From: CAZWCX01 sp964632945
GTDB lineage: Bacteria; Planctomycetota; MHYJ01; WSZJ01; CAZWCX01
Reading direction: 5' to 3'
DNA: 23,102 bases
Assembly (NCBI GenBank): GCA_964632945.1
Contig: CAZWCX010000114.1
Span: 1 to 23,102, forward strand
Shown here: one piece after another, positions 1 through 7,656 of the stretch
How positions within the stretch are numbered: the stretch's first letter is position 1
Layout: the number at the start of each line of letters is the position of its first letter
Position numbers and translations under genes: made by a program
The notes under the pieces: generated by a model
The model's input: only the letters and a program-made list of their open reading frames with translations
Told to the model about the DNA's origin: nothing
The model's database searches: none

Positions 1-21
1 CGGCGCGAAAAGCGACCGGAC

Positions 22-42
22 CAACCTGGGAAATCAAGGTTG
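22..42 (-). terminator. Weak hairpin downstream of the CpaF-like gene
   Basis: CAACCT and AGGTTG form a 6-bp stem around a 9-nt loop, just past the stop codon of the minus-strand ATPase gene. No clear T-run follows, so this could be a weak terminator or chance. Confidence 0.2.
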
Positions 43-50
43 AAGCCCCA

Positions 51-1880
51 CTAGTGCCCGAAGGCGACGTCGGCGTCGTCCATCTTCACCGCGCCCTCGA
101 GGAACCAATCCTTCGTGATGTCGAGCCCGTTGGCCTTGAACGCGGAGATGAAGGTGGGAATCTTGCCGGTCTTCTCCATCCTGCCCAGCACCTTGCCGTT
201 CTCGTCCAGGCCCGTCTGGTGGAAGCGGAGCAGGTCCTGAGTGGCGTACTGCCCGCGGTCGTCGAGGGGGAGCACTTCGCTGATGTGGGTCACCTTGCGC
301 GAACCGTCGCGCAGGCGCGCGGTCTGGAAGACGATCTCGATCGCCGAGGCCACCTGGCTGCGCATCGCCACGATCGGGATGTCGAGCCCGGCGAAGAGCG
401 CCAGGGTCTCGATGCGCGAGAGGGTCTGCTTCGGGCTGGAGGCGTGGACCGTGGCCATCGAGCCCGAGTGGCCGGTGTTCATGGCCTGCAGGAGATCGAG
501 CGCCTCGCCGCCGCGGCATTCCCCGACCACGATGCGGTCCGGGCGGAAGCGCAGCGAGGCCTTGACCAGGTCGCGGATGTGCACCGCCCCCTTGCCTTCC
601 TTGTCCGGGGCCTTGGTTTCCCAGGGGAGCACGTGCTCCTGCTGGAGCTGCAGTTCGCTCGCGTCTTCGATGACGATGATGCGCTCGTCGGGCGGAATGA
701 GGCCGGAGACGATGTTGAGCAGGGTCGTCTTGCCCGAACCGGTGCCCCCCGAGACGAGCACGTTTTTCTTCAGGATGACGCACGCGTGCATGAGCGTCTT
801 GGCGTCCTCGGTGAGCGCGCCCCACTTGATGAGGTCGTCGACGCCGAGGCGCTTGCGCGAGAACTTGCGGATGGAGAGCGAGGGGCCGACGCGGGAGCAC
901 GGGCGGATGAGGATGGCGACGCGCGAGCCGTCGGGAAGACGCGCGTCCATGTACGGCTCGTCCTCGCTGATGCGGCGGCCGACGTATTGGCCGATGTTGC
1001 GCACCAGCGACATAAGCTGGTCCTCGTTGCGGAACTGGATCCCGGTGAGCTCGATTTTGCCTCCGCGCTCGATGTAGATCATGTCGTAGCCGTTGATCAT
1101 GAGTTCCGAGACGCCGGGGTCGTCGAGATACTTGGCCGCGTCGACGAGGAAGTTCCGCACCGTCTGCATGAACATGATGTCACGGTCGAACATGTCCTCT
1201 TCGGACACTTCGCCGCCGGCAAGGGCCTTCGCCTTGGAATCCTCCTTGGCCTTCTTCTTGGCCATGGCGTCGTCGGCGCGGTCCTTGTCCTTTTCTTTGT
1301 CCTTCTCCTTGTCCTTCTTGGGTTCTTCCTTCTTGGGCGGCGGGGGGGGCTCCGGCTTGGGCTCCTCCTTGCGCGCCTTCGGAGGATCCTTCAGCGTCGG
1401 CGGGGAGGCCGGCCCGGTGCGCACCGTGGCGGCGGCGGGCGACGTGCGCACCGGCTGCGGCGTCGGCGCGACCGGCGGAGGCGGCGGCGCGGGCCCGTCG
1501 TCCAGGATCACCGTGGCCTCGAGGCCGGCGCCGGCATCGGGCGCCTCCGGGCCGCTGATGATGGTGTCGTCGAGCTTGGGCGCCTGGATGAACGCGTGCA
1601 CGATGAAGTCGCCCAGGCGGATCTCGTCCTGCGGGGTGAGCAGCGTCGGACCGGGGATCCGCGCGCCGTTGACATAGGTCCCGTTCGTGCTGTTCATGTC
1701 CTCCACGATCAACGTCCCCTTGCGGTCGCTGATGCGGGTGTGCCGGCGGGAGATGTTCGGCCGCGCCAGCGGCAGGTCGCAGTCGTCGGCCTTGCCGATC
1801 GTGATCTGCGGACCCTCGAAGGTCTGCGTCATCTTCTGGCCGGTGGAAAAGTCCTCGATCTCCAGGACGATCATTTTCAT
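51..1880 (-). CDS. FHA domain-containing CpaF/TadA-type secretion ATPase
   Basis: This is a cytoplasmic motor ATPase of the type II/IV secretion family, predicted to power a Tad-like pilus or secretion apparatus. The 609-residue product starts with an FHA phosphothreonine-binding domain at about residues 20-95, showing IGK at 28-30, SRRH at 44-47 and NSTNGTYVNG at 63-72. A disordered Pro-rich then Lys/Glu/Asp-rich linker follows at about 125-225. The CpaF core spans about 240-560, with Walker A GGTGSGKTT (378-386), a Walker B-type strand IIVIED (401-406), the RIVVGECRGGEA stretch and the His box ATVHAS around H479. I chose the ATG at 1880 because GGCAGGAG lies just upstream on the minus strand and the FHA domain begins there. 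An open frame continues further upstream but looks non-coding. Family CpaF proteins usually lack FHA, so the fusion suggests control by Ser/Thr phosphorylation. Partner tad genes would lie beyond the left edge and are not visible. Confidence 0.93.
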   Translation of the reverse strand: MKMIVLEIEDFSTGQKMTQTFEGPQITIGKADDCDLPLARPNISRRHTRISDRKGTLIVEDMNSTNGTYVNGARIPGPTLLTPQDEIRLGDFIVHAFIQAPKLDDTIISGPEAPDAGAGLEATVILDDGPAPPPPPVAPTPQPVRTSPAAATVRTGPASPPTLKDPPKARKEEPKPEPPPPPKKEEPKKDKEKDKEKDKDRADDAMAKKKAKEDSKAKALAGGEVSEEDMFDRDIMFMQTVRNFLVDAAKYLDDPGVSELMINGYDMIYIERGGKIELTGIQFRNEDQLMSLVRNIGQYVGRRISEDEPYMDARLPDGSRVAILIRPCSRVGPSLSIRKFSRKRLGVDDLIKWGALTEDAKTLMHACVILKKNVLVSGGTGSGKTTLLNIVSGLIPPDERIIVIEDASELQLQQEHVLPWETKAPDKEGKGAVHIRDLVKASLRFRPDRIVVGECRGGEALDLLQAMNTGHSGSMATVHASSPKQTLSRIETLALFAGLDIPIVAMRSQVASAIEIVFQTARLRDGSRKVTHISEVLPLDDRGQYATQDLLRFHQTGLDENGKVLGRMEKTGKIPTFISAFKANGLDITKDWFLEGAVKMDDADVAFGH

Positions 1881-1967
1881 ACTCCTGCCCAGAGGGATCG
1901 GCGATGAAAGCGGCGGCCGCCCCGGATCCGAATCGATGCCGGGAGGCGCGAGTGTCGTGCGCCGCTC

Positions 1968-1997
1968 AAAGTACCCTTCGGTTCGGTCGGCTGTCAA
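1968..1997 (-). promoter_or_regulatory. Predicted sigma70-type promoter for the FHA-CpaF gene
   Basis: Read on the minus strand, a perfect TTGACA (1997-1992) is followed by an 18-bp spacer and TACTTT (1973-1968). Transcription would start near 1961, giving a 5' leader of about 80 nt before the ATG at 1880. It sits back to back with the promoter of the plus-strand ComM gene. Confidence 0.55.
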
Positions 1998-2046
1998 GGA
2001 ACGAGCCCGCCATCTCGGGGGCGTCCGGGCGGCCGGAGATTTCCGT

Positions 2047-2075
2047 TTGACACCCCGCATGACCATGCCTAGAAT
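2047..2075 (+). promoter_or_regulatory. Predicted sigma70-type promoter for comM
   Basis: TTGACA at 2047-2052 is separated by exactly 17 bp from TAGAAT at 2070-2075, a near-consensus housekeeping promoter. Transcription would start near 2082, about 50 nt before the ATG at 2132. It is the best-matching promoter in the window. Confidence 0.7.
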
Positions 2076-2131
2076 GGCTTGCGATTTGGGGTTGCGTCGT
2101 TCTCGCGCTGTCTGCAAGACCGGGAAGTGCC

Positions 2132-3670
2132 ATGCTCGCCCGCGTCTGGAGTGCCGCCTTGCGGGGCATCGATGCTGCGCCGGTGCAGGTCGAGGTCGAC
2201 GTGCGCCCGGCCGGGATCCCGTCCCTGTCGATCGTCGGACTGCCGGACGCCAGTGTGCGGGAGAGCAAGGACCGGGTCCGCGCCGCGGTGGCGAATGCGG
2301 GGTTCCGGAACCCCTCCGGGAAGCGCGTCACCGTCAACCTCGCCCCTGCGGAGATGCGCAAGGAGGGACCCTGCTTCGATCTGGCCATCGCGGTGGGGAT
2401 CCTCGCCGCCACCGGCCAGGTGGAACCCGAAGGTCTGACGCGCCACGCGGTGGTCGGCGAACTTTCCCTGGAGGGACGGGTTCGCCCGGTGCGCGGGACG
2501 CTGGCGATGGCGATGGCCTGCCGGGACCAGGGTATCCCGGCGTTGCTGGTGCCCGCGGAGAATGCCGGCGAGGCGGCGGTGGTCGAGGGGGTGCAGGTGC
2601 TGCCGGTGCGGGACCTGGCCCAGGCGGCCGCGCACCTGAATGGCGCCGTGCGGCTGACCCCGGCCACGCCGGCCGATCCGCCCGCGGGCGAGGCGTCGGC
2701 CGACGAGGGGGACTTCGCCGAGGTGCAGGGGCAGGAGCACGGCAAGCGGGCGCTGCTGGTGGCCGCGGCCGGCGGCCACAATGCGCTCCTGATCGGCCCG
2801 CCCGGATCGGGGAAGACGATGCTGGCGCGGCGGATTCCGTCGATCCTCCCCGAGATGACGCTGGACGAGGCGCTGGAGACGACGCGGGTGCACAGCGTGG
2901 CGGGGACGCTCCCCGCCGGGGCGGCGCTGCTGCGGCGGCGTCCGTTTCGCTCCCCGCACCACACCGTCAGCGAGATGGGGTTGGTCGGCGGCGGCGGGGA
3001 CCCGCGGCCGGGAGAGATGAGCCTCGCCCACCACGGGGTCCTCTTCCTCGACGAACTGCCCGAGTTCAACCGGCGGACCCTGGAAGTGCTGCGCCAACCG
3101 CTCGAGGAGGGCTCAGTGCACATCGGTCGCGCGCGGCACAGCGTCACGTTTCCGACGCGCGTGATGCTGATCGCGGCGATGAATCCGTGCCCCTGCGGCT
3201 ACCACGGGGATGAGCGCCGTCGTTGCCAGTGCAGTCCCCGGCAGATCCAGGCGTATCTCTCGCGCATCTCCGGGCCCCTGCTCGACCGGATCGACCTGCA
3301 CCTCGAGGTGCCGGCGGTGCCGTTCTCGGAATTGACGCAGGATCGCCCGGCGACCGGATCCGCGGTCATGCGCGAACGGGTGGGCAGGGCGCGCGCGGCG
3401 CAGGCGGAGCGGTTCCGCCGGTCGCGCATCCGCCTGAACGCGGAGATGGGCCCGCGGCACCTCAAGCAACACTGCGCCCTCGATGCGGCGGGCCGGGAGC
3501 GCTTCCGGCGCGCGGTGGAGGACCTCGGACTCTCGGCGCGCGCCCATGCGCGCATCCTCAAGGTCGCGCGCACGATCGCCGACCTGGAGGGGGAGGATCG
3601 GATCGCGCCCGATCATCTGGCGGAGGCCATTCAGTATCGCACGTTGGACAGGGACCTGGTTGCCGCGTAG
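2132..3670 (+). CDS. comM: YifB/ComM family Mg-chelatase-like AAA+ ATPase
   Basis: The family member ComM is a hexameric DNA helicase that promotes branch migration during natural transformation; many bacteria carry it without known competence. The 512-residue product has the normal family length. Its N-terminus matches the canonical start (MLARVWSAALRGID), followed by a ChlI-like domain to about residue 145. The Mg-chelatase AAA+ domain has Walker A GPPGSGKT (222-229) and Walker B VLFLDE (303-308). The Cys-rich insert NPCPCGYHGD with CQC (351-367) and the DRIDL arginine segment (about 385-389) are also present. A C-terminal helical lid ends at DRDLVAA. A GGGAAG-like ribosome site precedes the ATG. 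All key residues are intact. It stands alone behind its own promoter, with no competence genes visible nearby. Confidence 0.95.
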   Translation: MLARVWSAALRGIDAAPVQVEVDVRPAGIPSLSIVGLPDASVRESKDRVRAAVANAGFRNPSGKRVTVNLAPAEMRKEGPCFDLAIAVGILAATGQVEPEGLTRHAVVGELSLEGRVRPVRGTLAMAMACRDQGIPALLVPAENAGEAAVVEGVQVLPVRDLAQAAAHLNGAVRLTPATPADPPAGEASADEGDFAEVQGQEHGKRALLVAAAGGHNALLIGPPGSGKTMLARRIPSILPEMTLDEALETTRVHSVAGTLPAGAALLRRRPFRSPHHTVSEMGLVGGGGDPRPGEMSLAHHGVLFLDELPEFNRRTLEVLRQPLEEGSVHIGRARHSVTFPTRVMLIAAMNPCPCGYHGDERRRCQCSPRQIQAYLSRISGPLLDRIDLHLEVPAVPFSELTQDRPATGSAVMRERVGRARAAQAERFRRSRIRLNAEMGPRHLKQHCALDAAGRERFRRAVEDLGLSARAHARILKVARTIADLEGEDRIAPDHLAEAIQYRTLDRDLVAA

Positions 3671-3673
3671 ACT
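3644..3673 (+). promoter_or_regulatory. Possible promoter for the PP2C phosphatase gene
   Basis: TTGGAC (3644-3649), an 18-bp spacer and TAGACT (3668-3673) overlap the 3' end of comM, 75 nt ahead of the next start codon. The match is moderate. The downstream gene could instead be read through from comM. Confidence 0.35.
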
Positions 3674-3748
3674 GTAGTACCCTGGTGGTTTGCCGCGATT
3701 CCCCGGCGGTGCCGGAGATTCGCGAATCCCGAACGCGAGGTATGCGCG

Positions 3749-5980
3749 ATGGTGTTGGACCGGTTGCGTCACGGCTGGGAGCAGTCGAAGCTGCGTGCGT
3801 GGCTCCAGAAGGAGATGCCCGCCAATCCCGCGTGGCGTGTCATGGTCCTCCCCGATCTCTGGCTCTGCCCGATCTGCCTGGAGGCCGGGGCGCAGTTCCG
3901 CAAGGCGGAGGATCTCTACGAGGCCGCCGCGATCCATCTCGCGCAGATGTGCGAAAAATACAAGACCGGACAGCGCGAGCCGGCGGTCTCGATCGACCGG
4001 CTGCAGGCGACCGCCCGCTATCTGTGCGCGGAGGAGAAGGTCGCCACCGACCAGGCGTGGCAGCAGCGCAACCAGAAGGGCCTCTGGCACTGCCCCTACT
4101 GCCTGAAGGAAACGCCGGCGCGCCTGGCGGCCAACGGCGCCGCGGACCGCGCGGCGCTGGAGAACATCGCCCGCCACCTCCAATCGTGCCCCCGGTGGGA
4201 AAACGGCCACGGCAAGCCGGCGGCGGCCGGGGAAGTGCGCAACGCCGCACTTCGCTCGGACCTGCTGGCGGAGGCGATCCAGTTGACGCGCAAGAAGATC
4301 GCCGACAGCCCGGTGTGGCAGGTGCGCAGCTCGCACTCGCGCTGGGTGTGCCCCTTCTGCCGGCACATCATCGTCGCCATCGAATACAAGGATGCCATCC
4401 TGCCCCCGGAAACCCTCGTCATGCAGGTCGCCGGGCATCTGGCGAACGATTGCGAGGCGTATCGCACTCGCCTGCCGGAGGCCGCGAGCCCCAAGGAATT
4501 GAAGGACGCGGCCCTCGGCGAAGAGTTGCTCGGGGACCCCGCGGCGATGGGAGGACCGGTCGCCACCGACTCGCCCACGGTCGCCGGCGAAGTCTCCCCC
4601 GACAAGATGGATCCCTCGCGCCGGCTCCTGTGGATGAAGGACCAGGTGCTCAAGAACCGCGCCTGGCAGCAGCGGACGTCGCACGGCAGTTGGATCTGCC
4701 CCTTTTGCGCGCGCGAGACCGACGCGCAATTCCCCCTCGACGGAAAGATCAACATGGCCGTGGTGGAGCGGCTCGCGCGCCACGTGGAGCACTGCTTCGC
4801 CTTCGAGCACGGCCGCGGGACGGCCAAGACCGCCGAACAGATCGCCGCGCTGGCGCGCGAGGCGGACGCCGCCCACAAGGCCGCCGAACAGGTCCGCGCG
4901 AAAATGACCGCCTCCCCCGTCTGGCGCGTCAAGAACGAAGCCGGCAAGTGGACCTGCCCCTATTGCCGTCAACCGGTCCTGCAGATCGACATCTCCACCG
5001 ACATGGCGCTCGAGAAGGGCGCCCCGCCGCTGATCGCCAAGCACCTGATCGAGCACTGCGCCGCCTACAAGGCCAAACAGTCGCCGGCGACCTCGGTGGA
5101 GGAACTCCTGCCCCGCACCCCGAAACTCGAGCCCGCCCCGGTGCCGATCTCGCCGGACCGGACCCCGGTCCCGGAAGAGCTGATGCGCAGCATCAACGCC
5201 GAAATCGAGTCGGTCAAGGCCAAGGCCGGCCTGTCGGACGAGATGAAGAAGAGCCTCGAGGAAGCCAAACGCCGGCAGCTGCAGATGCTCCCCTCACTGC
5301 CGGACATCGCGGGCCTCGAGTTCTCCGTCATCTTCAAGGCCTGCTCGCACGTGGCGGGCGACTTTTACGACTTCATCGAGGTGAACCCGCGCCAGCTCGG
5401 AATCCTCATGGGCGACGTGTCCGGCCACGGGATCGAGGCGGGGATGGTAATGGCGATCACCAAGAAGGTGATCAACATGACCGCGCGCGGGCGCCCTTCC
5501 CCCCGCGAAACCCTGGTGATCTCCAATCCGATGATCTATCCGGACATCGACCGCCGGACGTTCATCACCGGAATCTATCTGGTCCTCGACCTCGAGACCA
5601 AGGTCATGCGCATCGCGCGCGCGGGGCACAATCCGCTCATCCTCTTCAATCCGGAACGCGCTCCCACCATGCAGGCGCTCGAGCCGCGCGGGATGGCGAT
5701 CGGCATGGACCGCGGCCCCCGGTTCGAGGCGACGCTGGAAGAACAGGAGATCAAGCTCCAGTCGGGAGACGTGATCTTCCTCTACACCGACGGACTGGCC
5801 GAGGCGACCAACATGGCCAGCGAGGAGTACGGACTCCCGCGCATCCTCGAGGCGGTCCAGAAGTACGGCAAGTACGACATGGAATACCTGCTGCACCGGA
5901 TCGATCTGGACCTGACGAAATTCCGGGGCGAGAAGGAAATGGACGACGACATTACCCTGCTGGGCATCAAGCTGGTCTAG
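3749..5980 (+). CDS. SpoIIE/RsbU-type PP2C phosphatase with five CPxC-H-C modules
   Basis: The C-terminal part (about residues 515-743) is a PP2C-like serine phosphatase of the SpoIIE/RsbU class. Such enzymes dephosphorylate STAS anti-sigma antagonists in partner-switching stress or developmental control. Visible motifs are AGDFYDF (536-542), GDVSGHG (555-561), RAGHNP, YTDGLAEATN (679-688) and DDDITLL (732-738), so the metal-binding aspartates look intact. A helical linker (about 475-512) precedes the domain. Unusually, residues 25-440 hold five modules of W-x-CP-x-C ... H-x3-4-C, with ligand sets C40/C43/H63/C68, C115/C118/H143/C147, C201/C204/H230/C235, C317/C320/H345/C349 and C403/C406/H432/C437. 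These look like zinc-binding sensory or interaction modules. I know no named family with this architecture. GAGG lies 8 nt before the ATG. The STAS gene 34 nt downstream is the likely substrate. Confidence 0.9.
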   Translation: MVLDRLRHGWEQSKLRAWLQKEMPANPAWRVMVLPDLWLCPICLEAGAQFRKAEDLYEAAAIHLAQMCEKYKTGQREPAVSIDRLQATARYLCAEEKVATDQAWQQRNQKGLWHCPYCLKETPARLAANGAADRAALENIARHLQSCPRWENGHGKPAAAGEVRNAALRSDLLAEAIQLTRKKIADSPVWQVRSSHSRWVCPFCRHIIVAIEYKDAILPPETLVMQVAGHLANDCEAYRTRLPEAASPKELKDAALGEELLGDPAAMGGPVATDSPTVAGEVSPDKMDPSRRLLWMKDQVLKNRAWQQRTSHGSWICPFCARETDAQFPLDGKINMAVVERLARHVEHCFAFEHGRGTAKTAEQIAALAREADAAHKAAEQVRAKMTASPVWRVKNEAGKWTCPYCRQPVLQIDISTDMALEKGAPPLIAKHLIEHCAAYKAKQSPATSVEELLPRTPKLEPAPVPISPDRTPVPEELMRSINAEIESVKAKAGLSDEMKKSLEEAKRRQLQMLPSLPDIAGLEFSVIFKACSHVAGDFYDFIEVNPRQLGILMGDVSGHGIEAGMVMAITKKVINMTARGRPSPRETLVISNPMIYPDIDRRTFITGIYLVLDLETKVMRIARAGHNPLILFNPERAPTMQALEPRGMAIGMDRGPRFEATLEEQEIKLQSGDVIFLYTDGLAEATNMASEEYGLPRILEAVQKYGKYDMEYLLHRIDLDLTKFRGEKEMDDDITLLGIKLV

Positions 5981-6014
5981 CGCGCATCGCCCGGACGGAG
6001 TACGATTCGAGCCC

Positions 6015-6359
6015 ATGTCCATGGAGTTGCTCCTCAAGGAAAAAGACGGGATCCACAAAGTCCAGATCAAGGGATTCATCGAGATCGGGGACGTGGATTC
6101 GTTCGAGATCTACCTCCGCGCCCTGAAATCGCGCGGAATCCGCAAGATCGTCATCGAAATGGCGGAAGTGGAGACCATCGTCAGCGGCGCGATCGGCGCC
6201 CTGATGGGGATGGTGGACGAAATGGAGGCCGCCGACGGCTGTCTCGTCCTGCTCAACCCGAACACCAAAGTCCTGTCGGTCTTCCAGCGCATGGGCCTCG
6301 ACAAGGTGTTCAAGATCTGCTACAGCGACGATCAGGTGAAGGAAGCGATGCGGGACTGA
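6015..6359 (+). CDS. STAS domain protein, anti-sigma factor antagonist-like
   Basis: This 114-residue protein is a single STAS domain like SpoIIAA/RsbV. In that family the unphosphorylated form binds an anti-sigma kinase and frees a sigma factor or output protein. Seen here are the N-terminal strands ending in GFIEIGDVDSF, the central strand KIVIEM, and the IVSGAIGALMG loop in which S57 aligns with the usual phosphoserine. The Asp of the common D-S-S-G signature is absent (I55-V56-S57-G58 here). It follows the PP2C gene by 34 nt and is probably co-transcribed, which fits a phosphatase-substrate pair. No anti-sigma kinase or sigma factor gene is visible in the window. The start could be the ATG at 6015 or the one at 6021. 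There is no strong ribosome site. Confidence 0.88.
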   Translation: MSMELLLKEKDGIHKVQIKGFIEIGDVDSFEIYLRALKSRGIRKIVIEMAEVETIVSGAIGALMGMVDEMEAADGCLVLLNPNTKVLSVFQRMGLDKVFKICYSDDQVKEAMRD

Positions 6360-6365
6360 TCCGCG

Positions 6366-6396
6366 TCCGGCCCACGGGCCCGGCCCCGCGCGCGGG
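6366..6396 (+). terminator. GC-rich hairpins after the phosphatase/STAS pair
   Basis: The 100-nt gap between the STAS and radical SAM genes contains GGCCC-AC-GGGCC (6369-6380) and a perfect palindrome CCCGCGCGCGGG (6385-6396). Neither is followed by a T-run. They may weaken read-through between the two gene pairs, but base composition alone could produce them. Confidence 0.25.
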
Positions 6397-6459
6397 ACCG
6401 GAGCGGCCCGAATCGGCGCCCGGCGCATTCTCCGGACCGGTCACGGAGGTACCCGCCGC

Positions 6460-7656
6460 ATGAGCCCCCGCCCCCCCGGCCCCGGGCGGATCGAGATCGC
6501 GGTCTGGGAGATCACCCTGCGCTGCAATCTCGCCTGCCGGCACTGCGGCTCGCGCGCCGGCGCCGCGCGCGCCCGCGAACTGACCACCGGGGAGTGCCTC
6601 CGGGTCGTCGATCAACTGGCCGCGGCGGGGGTGGCCGAAGTGTCGCTGATCGGCGGCGAGGCCTACCTGCGTCCGGACTGGGACACCATCGCCCGCGCCA
6701 TCGCCGACCACGGGATGATGGCGTCGATGGTCATCGGGGGGCGCGGATTCGACGCGGGGATGGCCGCGCGCGCCCGGGCGGCCGGCGTGTCGCACGTTTC
6801 CGTGTCGATCGACGGCCTCGAGGAAGCACACGACGAGCAGCGCGGCGTCCCCGGCAGCTTCCGAAGCGCGCTCGAGGCGCTGCGCCGCCTGCGCGCGGCC
6901 GGGGTCGAAGCGAGCGTCAACACGCAGATCAACCGCCGGTCGATCGGCGACCTCGAGCCCCTGCTGGAACTCGTCGCCGCGGAGCGGATCCTGGCGTGGC
7001 GCGTCCAGCTCACCGCGGCCATGGGCCGGGCGGCCGACCGGCCGGAACTGCTTCTGCAGCCCTACGAGCTGCTCGACCTCTTCCCGCGCCTGGCGCGGCT
7101 GAAGGGCCGGTGCATCAACCTCGGCATCGACTTCGCCCCGGGCAACAACATCGGCTACTTCGGCCCCTACGAAGTGCTGCTCCGCGGCGACGCGACCCGG
7201 GCCGGGCACTGGACCGGGTGCACCGCGGGCGCCGGCACGCTCGGGATCGAGGCCGACGGAACGCTGAAAGGGTGCCCTTCGCTGCCGACGACGGCCTTCC
7301 GCGGCGGCAACCTGCTCGACACGCCGTTGCGGGACCTGGTCGAGCAGGCCCCGGAACTCCGCTTTACGCGCGACCGGACGGTCGAGGACCTCTGGGGATA
7401 TTGTCGCACATGCTACTACGCGGACGTCTGTCGGGCCGGGTGCACGTGGACGGGGTTCGTCCTGTTCGGCCGCGCCGGCAACAACCCGTATTGCCACCAC
7501 CGCGCGCTGGAACTCGAAAAGCAGGGCCTCCGCGAGCGCCTGGTCCCGGTCGCGGCGCCCCCCGGTGTGCCGTTCGACCATGGCCGCTTCCGGATCGTGA
7601 CTGAACCGCTCGAGACGCCGGCCGTTGTGCCGGCCTTGCAGGAGGGAATGGCGTGA
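6460..7656 (+). CDS. Radical SAM/SPASM domain enzyme, putative peptide or protein maturase
   Basis: The enzyme would cleave S-adenosylmethionine to a radical and modify a peptide or protein, as SPASM enzymes typically do. The first cluster motif is CNLACRHC (C22, C26, C29), followed by GGE (65-67) and VSVSIDG (114-119). The C-terminal SPASM region is complete: C254-x12-G267-x4-C272, then C315-x2-C318-x5-C324-x3-C328 and C345, enough for two auxiliary 4Fe-4S clusters. A tail of about 50 residues with APPGVPFDHGRF follows. GGAGG precedes the ATG by 10 nt. The stop overlaps the start of the next gene by four bases (GTGA), so the two are translationally coupled and that protein is a strong substrate candidate. 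I see no recognisable RiPP recognition element in the N-terminus. The exact chemistry cannot be assigned from sequence. Confidence 0.9.
   Translation: MSPRPPGPGRIEIAVWEITLRCNLACRHCGSRAGAARARELTTGECLRVVDQLAAAGVAEVSLIGGEAYLRPDWDTIARAIADHGMMASMVIGGRGFDAGMAARARAAGVSHVSVSIDGLEEAHDEQRGVPGSFRSALEALRRLRAAGVEASVNTQINRRSIGDLEPLLELVAAERILAWRVQLTAAMGRAADRPELLLQPYELLDLFPRLARLKGRCINLGIDFAPGNNIGYFGPYEVLLRGDATRAGHWTGCTAGAGTLGIEADGTLKGCPSLPTTAFRGGNLLDTPLRDLVEQAPELRFTRDRTVEDLWGYCRTCYYADVCRAGCTWTGFVLFGRAGNNPYCHHRALELEKQGLRERLVPVAAPPGVPFDHGRFRIVTEPLETPAVVPALQEGMA
7641..7648 (+). promoter_or_regulatory. Ribosome binding site supporting the GTG start at 7653
   Basis: GGAGGGAA lies inside the last codons of the radical SAM gene, four bases before the overlapping GTG start. 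It fixes the start of the small zinc-ribbon protein and supports translational coupling. Confidence 0.7.

Noticed and set aside
1912..1921. GGCGGCCGCC palindrome in the leader of the CpaF-like gene
   Set aside because: Short GC palindromes are frequent by chance in this DNA and nothing else marks it as a site.
3223..6126. Alternative plus-strand frame of about 967 codons across comM and the PP2C gene
   Set aside because: It spans the end of comM and the phosphatase in a shifted frame and has no domain signal.
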